Below, in pieces: positions 4,567 to 9,127 of a DNA stretch of 9,127 nt (position 1 is the first letter of the stretch; every line of letters starts with the position of its first letter). This stretch comes from JBIOJM01 sp044450785 (GTDB taxonomy: Bacteria; Planctomycetota; Planctomycetia; Isosphaerales; Isosphaeraceae). Under the pieces are notes generated by a model. It saw nothing but the letters and a program-made list of their open reading frames with translations, searched no databases and had not been told where the DNA came from. The DNA lies in the NCBI GenBank assembly GCA_044450785.1, contig JBIOJM010000388.1, positions 1 to 9,127 on the forward strand, given 5' to 3'. A program made the translations under genes and the position numbers.

Positions 4567-6021
4567 ATGCGAAACCGCCGTCGCGGCAGTCTCAGGCTCC
4601 ACTTGGATGAACTTGACGATCGCTGCTTGTTGTCCGGCTTCTGGCCGGTGCAGCCGAGCGGCTTGACGCCGTCCCAAATAACCGGTGCCTACGGTCTGAG
4701 TGCAATCAAGTTCACGTCCTCCACTGGCACGACGGTCACCGGGGATGGCACGGGCGAAACGATCGCCTTGATCGAGACGTACCACGATCCGAACATCCAG
4801 TCGGACCTGGCGACGTTCGATGCCAAATTCAATCTGCCGAACCCGACGCTCACCGTGGTGAATCAGGCGGGCGGTCAGACGGACAGCGGCTGGGCTCTCG
4901 AGGAGTCGCTGGATGTCGAGATGGCTCACTCGATCGCCCCCGGCGCCAGCATTTTGGTGGTGGAGGCTGCTCCGTCGTATTCCGCGACCCAGGAGCTTCA
5001 GGACCTGTTGAACGCCGTCAACACGGCCCGGAACACGGCGGGCGTCGTGGCGGTCTCGATGAGCTGGGGGTTCAACGAGATGTCCAGTGAGTCGTCCTAC
5101 GACTCGTACTTCACGACTCCGGCCGGTCATACGGGCATCACGTTCATCGCCTCCAGTGGAGACAACGGCGTCGTCGAGTATCCGTCGGCTTCTCCCAACG
5201 TTCTCTCGGTCGGAGGCACTTCCCTGATCGTCACCAGCTCGGGCACCTACGGGTCCGAGACCGCCTGGATCGACAGTGGGGGGGGCTATAGCCGGTTCGA
5301 GCCGGAGCCGAGTTATCAGCAGTCCGTCCAGACAACCGGAACGAGGAGCGTCCCGGACGTGGCATTCAACGCCGATCCGAACACAGGGGCCGCGGTCTAC
5401 GCAACCGATCCCGGCACGGGAAGGGGAGCCTGGCAAGTCGTCGGCGGGACGAGCGTTGGCTCGCCGTCGTGGGCAGGGTTGGTCGCGATCGTCGACCAGG
5501 GCCGTGCGCTCGCCGGCAAGGGGGCACTGGACGGACCCGCCCAAACCTTGCCCGCTCTCTACGCAGCCCCATCGTCCAACTTCAATACGGTGACCCCCTC
5601 TTCTGCCTCTTCCCAATTCGGCGGTGGATTCGACCGGTTCGGAGCCGGCGGATTCTCATACTCGTTCTGGGGCTTCGGCTTCGGTTCATCACTCGGAAGC
5701 ACAACCAGCGGAGCGACCGCCAACACCTCGACCGGCCTGGGGTCGCCCAACGGTAATTCGCTGGTCTCAAACCTGGTGGCCAGCTCGCTCACCACGACCT
5801 TGACGACGAGTGGAACCAGTAGCGGCCAGAGTGGAAGCGGCACCACGCCGGCGACCCCGACTCAGCCGCCGAAGCCGGTCGGCGGCGGCTCGAAGCACCA
5901 CGGCAAGCACGGTCACACGACTCAGCAGCCCCATAAAAAAGCCGTGGCCGTACACAAGCGAGCGCTGGTCAAGCACGGCCACTCGGCCGCCAAGCATCTG
6001 TCGGTGGCCGGAGTGTCCTGA
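4567..6021 (+). CDS. Sedolisin-family (S53) serine-carboxyl peptidase, paralog 2
   Basis: A 484-residue close paralog of the preceding gene. It has the same plan: basic start, LDELDDRCLLS (13-23), then the peptidase domain from LTPSQITGAYG (33) with no propeptide. Catalytic residues are E112 and D116 (EESLD), D199 (SSGDNG) and S296 (GGTSVGSP). All are present, so an acid-acting endopeptidase outside the cytoplasm is expected from the family. It differs from paralog 1 by an 8-residue insert before the domain (FWPVQPSG), a Gly/Phe/Ser-rich insert of about 30 residues (roughly 348-382) in the calcium-loop region, and a long tail. The tail has a Thr/Ser/Gly/Pro linker (405-441) and then nine His and seven Lys within 442-477. 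The stop codon overlaps the start of the next gene (TGATG), implying coupled translation. Confidence 0.9.
   Translation: MRNRRRGSLRLHLDELDDRCLLSGFWPVQPSGLTPSQITGAYGLSAIKFTSSTGTTVTGDGTGETIALIETYHDPNIQSDLATFDAKFNLPNPTLTVVNQAGGQTDSGWALEESLDVEMAHSIAPGASILVVEAAPSYSATQELQDLLNAVNTARNTAGVVAVSMSWGFNEMSSESSYDSYFTTPAGHTGITFIASSGDNGVVEYPSASPNVLSVGGTSLIVTSSGTYGSETAWIDSGGGYSRFEPEPSYQQSVQTTGTRSVPDVAFNADPNTGAAVYATDPGTGRGAWQVVGGTSVGSPSWAGLVAIVDQGRALAGKGALDGPAQTLPALYAAPSSNFNTVTPSSASSQFGGGFDRFGAGGFSYSFWGFGFGSSLGSTTSGATANTSTGLGSPNGNSLVSNLVASSLTTTLTTSGTSSGQSGSGTTPATPTQPPKPVGGGSKHHGKHGHTTQQPHKKAVAVHKRALVKHGHSAAKHLSVAGVS
4603..4635 (+). other. LDxLDDRCLLS N-terminal motif, paralog 2
   Basis: This encodes LDELDDRCLLS at residues 13-23, at the same distance from the start as in paralog 1. 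The cysteine (C20) is kept in both copies. It is likely a planctomycete export or sorting motif; its mechanism is not established. Confidence 0.7.
4897..4920 (+). repeat. 24-base identical block shared by the sedolisin paralogs, copy 2
   Basis: Second copy of the identical block at 3529-3552, in the same position relative to the catalytic Glu/Asp pair. Confidence 0.8.
6010..6013 (+). promoter_or_regulatory. Ribosome binding site of the membrane protein gene, inside the upstream gene
   Basis: GGAG within the last codons of paralog 2 lies 7 bases before the ATG at 6021. Together with the one-base TGATG overlap it supports this start and translational coupling. Confidence 0.6.
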
Positions 6022-8930
6022 TGACGGCCGAGAGCCCACCTGAAGCAGCGAGGAAGCCGCGGGAAACGCCGGTGCGCCCCGCAGCGCGAAGCGAGCCCTC
6101 GGGACGAACGTCGTGGGTGACTCGGGCCGCGGACGGGTGCTTGATCGTCCTGTTCTTGATGCTGACGTTCCTCTTGGGCGCGTTCCCGCTCAAGGATACC
6201 GACATCTACTGGCACCTGCGGACCGGCGATCTGATCCGGCAAACGGGTCACGTACCTCGCGCCGATATCTTTACTTTCTCGAATGCGGGTCGACCCTGGA
6301 TCGATCTGCACTGGCTTTTCCAGATCGCGGTCAGTTGGGTTCACGAGCGCGGCGGGGTTGTCGCGCTCAGCCTGGCCAAATGCGCCGTCACGTGTGTGGC
6401 GATGTTGTTCCTGCTGACGGCTCGCCGGCGCGAGTGGCCGCTGTGGGTCATGGTGCTGGCGTGGCTGCCGGCACTTCTGGTCCTTGGGGGACGGATGTAC
6501 GTCCGGCCCGAGACGCTCACTCTCCTCTACCTGTCGATCTTTCTGGCGGTCATCAGCCGGTGGGAGCGATTCCCCAAGCTGGCACTGCTGCTGCCGCTCG
6601 TTCAGGTCGCGTGGGTCAACTCGCAGGGCCTGTTCGTGCTCGGACCGATTGTTCTGAGCTTTGGACTGATCGACGCCGCGCTGCGCGGCGGGCTCCTGGC
6701 GCCGGAGCGGCGGAAGTGGTGGCGGACGATCCTGGTCGCGAGCGTCTTGACCGGCGCGGCGTGTTTGGTCAATCCCTATGGGATCAGGGGCGCGCTCTAT
6801 CCGCTCGAGCTGGCCGGGACCATGAGCAACCCGATCTTCTCGCAGTATATCGCGGAGCTGATGCCGATTCCGGCCTTCATCCGGAGTGCGGGCCTGTGGA
6901 ACCTGCCGTTACAACTGCATTTCGCGACGATGCTGATGGGTGCGCTCAGCTTTCTGGTGCCCCTGTTCTGGTTGATTGGGGTCCGGCTGGCGGGGCCCGG
7001 ACCCGGTGCGCGGGTTACCGCGGTGGCGGAGGAATCGGCGGCAGCCGATCCGGGAACCGCCGGCAGGGGCAACAAACGGTCGCGGTCGAGGACCGAGCGG
7101 CGCAAGCGGACGAACCCTGATCTCGTCCCGGCCACGGCGGTCGACCCCAACGCGAGCTGGCGGGTCAGCCCTTTCCGGCTTCTTCTCTATGCGGCGTTTT
7201 GCGTCCTGAGCTTTCAGGCAACGCGGAACAGCCACCAGTTCGCCGCGATGGTCGGCACGGTGACGGCCTGGAACTTCGGTGAATGGGCCGCGGCCCTCGA
7301 GCGGCGACGAAAGGTAAGGGAGGGTACAGGGCCGGCGTCCTCGGGCGCTGCCCCTCGGTTGGTCGCTCTTGGCGCGGTCGGCCTGCTGCTGCTCTGGGTG
7401 GGCTCGGGCCGGTTCTACAAGATGACCGGCGAGGGACGTACGATCGGCCTGGGTGAAGAGCCGCTCTGGTACCCGCACCAAGCCGTGCTGTTCGCCGGCG
7501 AGCCGGGGATGCCCGCGCGGTTCTTGTCCTTTCACAACGGTCACGCGTCGCTCTTCGAGTACGAATACGGGCCGCAGCGCCAGGTCTACACCGACCCGCG
7601 GCTGGAGGTCGCCGGCGCCGATTTGTTCAAGCGATACATCGAGCTCGACCGGCGAATCACGAAGGATGAACCTGGCTGGGAGGCGGAGCTGGACGAGATG
7701 CGGCGTCCGGTCATCCTGGTGGACCATGAACACAACTGGCAGATCGGCGCGACGCTGCTCCGGAGCACCCACTGGCGCTGTGTCTGGTTCGACGCAATCG
7801 CCGCGGTCTTCGTTCATGACTCCTTCACCGAAGTGGTCCGGGCGCATGCCGTCGATTTCGCGGCCCGCCACTTCCGGCCGGATCGTTCGAAGCAGTCGCC
7901 GGGGATCGCCGAGCTGGCGCTTTCGAGCAAGGCGTTTCGAAAGTATGTAACGGCACTTGCGGGGTCGGGGGGCGATCAGCCTCGTCCGCTCGTTTGGCTT
8001 GGCTCCGACGACGCCCGGCGCGTCCTGCAAAAAGCTCCTGACTCGATCGAGGCCTGGAAAGACCTGGGCCAGCTCGAGCTCTTTCGCGAGCCGCCGCCAC
8101 AGCTCGTCCCGCGGTTTCGCGCGCCGTTCGACCCGGTTTTCGACCTGTCGATTGTCCGCGCGACCTATGCGCTGCGGCACGCCATGGAGCTCGCTCCCCA
8201 TGATTCCCTGACTCTCATGACGTTGAAAATGGCCTATGACTCCCGGTTGATGCACGAGGCCGCCCTCCCCTTGCTCGACCGAATGGAGGGGGGCCGCGCG
8301 ATCGAGCGACTCGAGTCTCTCGAGCAGACAGACTTCAGGTCGATGCGGGCCGAATACCAGCGGAAGCTGGGCTCCCCTCCGTCAATTGACTGGCGGAATC
8401 TGAGCGACCTGGATCGAATCGTGACCGCCCAGCTTGGCACCGGCCGCGCGGAGAGCGCCGCCCGCCTGCTCGAGCAGGCCCATCCGGCGGAACGTGCCCC
8501 CTGGGAGGTCGTCGACCGGATTGCGACCTTGCGGCTTCACCTCGGTGAGCCGGCGCGCGCGCGCGACCTGTGGCGGAAAGCGGTCACGGCTCCCCAACCG
8601 GACATCCGGGACGCGCGGATCGGGACCACTTATCTTGTCGAAGGCGACTTCGAGGCCGCGCGCCGCCATCTTCGGCAGGCGCTTGAAGCCAGGCCGGATT
8701 CATTCGAAGCAAATTACTGCCTGGCCGTCCTCGAGCAGGACGCCGGTGATGCGCAGTCGGCTTATGAGCTGGCGCGAAAGGCCGCCGGAGCGGCGCCCGA
8801 CGAGGCAGCCCGGTCCGCCGCGCGGGCGATCGCCTTCGGCGCTGCACGCTTCGCCCGGCGAACAGGGACGCCGACGACCGCGGATCCGCGCGCGCTTCCG
8901 GCATCTCACTCACCGGCCCGATCGCCTTGA
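6021..8930 (+). CDS. Polytopic membrane protein, GT-C glycosyltransferase-like with C-terminal TPRs
   Basis: A 969-residue protein. The Pro/Arg-rich N-terminus (1-38) is followed by about nine to ten membrane segments (about 39-56, 111-133, 139-158, 164-178, 186-215 probably two, 235-250, 298-323, 384-402, 446-462). The first outer loop carries KDTDIYWHLRTGD (58-70; D59, D61, H65) and RPWIDLHWLF (91-100), resembling the acidic first-loop motif of GT-C glycosyltransferases that use lipid-linked sugars. A very basic loop (349-365, NKRSRSRTERRKRTN) joins two membrane segments. Residues 500-600 form a soluble domain ending in WFDAIAAVFVHD, as in many bacterial GT-C/TPR proteins. The C-terminal third holds TPR-like helical pairs (about 709-757, 797-852, 866-895, 896-927). 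Enzyme activity and substrate are inferred; it could also be a non-catalytic assembly factor. It overlaps the preceding sedolisin gene by one base. Confidence 0.8.
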   Translation: MTAESPPEAARKPRETPVRPAARSEPSGRTSWVTRAADGCLIVLFLMLTFLLGAFPLKDTDIYWHLRTGDLIRQTGHVPRADIFTFSNAGRPWIDLHWLFQIAVSWVHERGGVVALSLAKCAVTCVAMLFLLTARRREWPLWVMVLAWLPALLVLGGRMYVRPETLTLLYLSIFLAVISRWERFPKLALLLPLVQVAWVNSQGLFVLGPIVLSFGLIDAALRGGLLAPERRKWWRTILVASVLTGAACLVNPYGIRGALYPLELAGTMSNPIFSQYIAELMPIPAFIRSAGLWNLPLQLHFATMLMGALSFLVPLFWLIGVRLAGPGPGARVTAVAEESAAADPGTAGRGNKRSRSRTERRKRTNPDLVPATAVDPNASWRVSPFRLLLYAAFCVLSFQATRNSHQFAAMVGTVTAWNFGEWAAALERRRKVREGTGPASSGAAPRLVALGAVGLLLLWVGSGRFYKMTGEGRTIGLGEEPLWYPHQAVLFAGEPGMPARFLSFHNGHASLFEYEYGPQRQVYTDPRLEVAGADLFKRYIELDRRITKDEPGWEAELDEMRRPVILVDHEHNWQIGATLLRSTHWRCVWFDAIAAVFVHDSFTEVVRAHAVDFAARHFRPDRSKQSPGIAELALSSKAFRKYVTALAGSGGDQPRPLVWLGSDDARRVLQKAPDSIEAWKDLGQLELFREPPPQLVPRFRAPFDPVFDLSIVRATYALRHAMELAPHDSLTLMTLKMAYDSRLMHEAALPLLDRMEGGRAIERLESLEQTDFRSMRAEYQRKLGSPPSIDWRNLSDLDRIVTAQLGTGRAESAARLLEQAHPAERAPWEVVDRIATLRLHLGEPARARDLWRKAVTAPQPDIRDARIGTTYLVEGDFEAARRHLRQALEARPDSFEANYCLAVLEQDAGDAQSAYELARKAAGAAPDEAARSAARAIAFGAARFARRTGTPTTADPRALPASHSPARSP

Positions 8931-8964
8931 GGCGCGCGTTTCGAATTTGCGCCTTTGCGTCTTC

Positions 8965-8977
8965 GCCCCGAAGGGGC
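8965..8977 (+). terminator. Short GC hairpin downstream of the membrane protein gene
   Basis: GCCCC-GAA-GGGGC forms a 5-bp stem with a 3-base loop, 35 bases after the stop codon. There is no T tract. The rest of 8931-9127 shows no complete gene. Confidence 0.3.
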
Positions 8978-9127
8978 CGTAACATATCAGCCCAGGGCAC
9001 CGCCCTCGTCGTTACACACATCTCGGCGGCGGTCGCCGGTAACCCCTCGCCGAACCCCAAACGGAGCGAATGAGACCGCGATGGGACCAGTTACATTGAG
9101 CGCGGAACGTGGCCGCAGTTTACCCGG

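Noticed and set aside
4561..5616. Minus-strand open frame of 351 codons opposite the second sedolisin
   Set aside because: Its product mirrors the sedolisin codons (Asp, Arg, Gly and Val rich). A similar antisense frame exists opposite paralog 1, as expected from sequence similarity rather than coding.
6909..8255. Long open reading frame on the minus strand (448 codons)
   Set aside because: It lies opposite the membrane protein gene, and its product is Arg/Pro/Gly-rich without a recognisable domain. In GC-rich DNA such antisense frames stay open by codon bias.
8553..8565. Alternating GCGCGCGCGCGCG run, possibly Z-DNA forming
   Set aside because: It lies inside the coding sequence and is explained by Ala/Arg codons (PARAR) in a TPR-like helix.
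9081..9127. Possible start of a further forward gene (ATG at 9081, open to the window end)
   Set aside because: Only 15 codons are visible, the nearest GGAG is 14 bases away, and no family can be recognised. It cannot be supported from this window.

Overview
The window looks like a piece of a high-GC planctomycete chromosome, most likely of an Isosphaeraceae-type lineage. This is an inference. It rests on the N-terminal LDxLDDRCLLS motif shared by two secreted proteases, on a small lipoprotein of a type common in planctomycetes, and on GC-rich codon use throughout. I see no rRNA, tRNA, CRISPR array, insertion sequence or phage gene.

Layout, left to right. A leader of about 295 bases rich in inverted repeats precedes an SDR oxidoreductase (296-1042, +). 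Next is a small SprT/YgjP-like zinc metallopeptidase (1133-1648, +). A secreted PrxQ/BCP-type peroxiredoxin (1694-2239, -) converges on it across a 45-base gap that can form a hairpin. A divergent 332-base intergenic region with an operator-like inverted repeat leads to a small putative lipoprotein (2572-3027, +). Two tandem paralogous sedolisin-family (S53) serine-carboxyl peptidases follow (3226-4473 and 4567-6021, +). The second overlaps, in a TGATG arrangement, a 969-residue polytopic membrane protein with a GT-C glycosyltransferase-like N-terminal half and a TPR-like C-terminal half (6021-8930, +). The last 197 bases hold a short hairpin and no complete gene.

How the genes may work together. 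The right two thirds reads as a cell-envelope module: lipoprotein, two extracytoplasmic proteases without a propeptide, and a membrane protein translationally coupled to the second protease. The protease pair arose by tandem duplication: catalytic residues E, D, D and S are kept in both, while the C-terminal tails and the calcium-loop region have diverged. The most interesting signal is this pairing of propeptide-less sedolisins with a coupled membrane GT-C/TPR protein. Whether they act together is not shown by sequence alone. The left third (SDR, metallopeptidase, peroxiredoxin) looks like ordinary housekeeping or stress genes with independent transcription.
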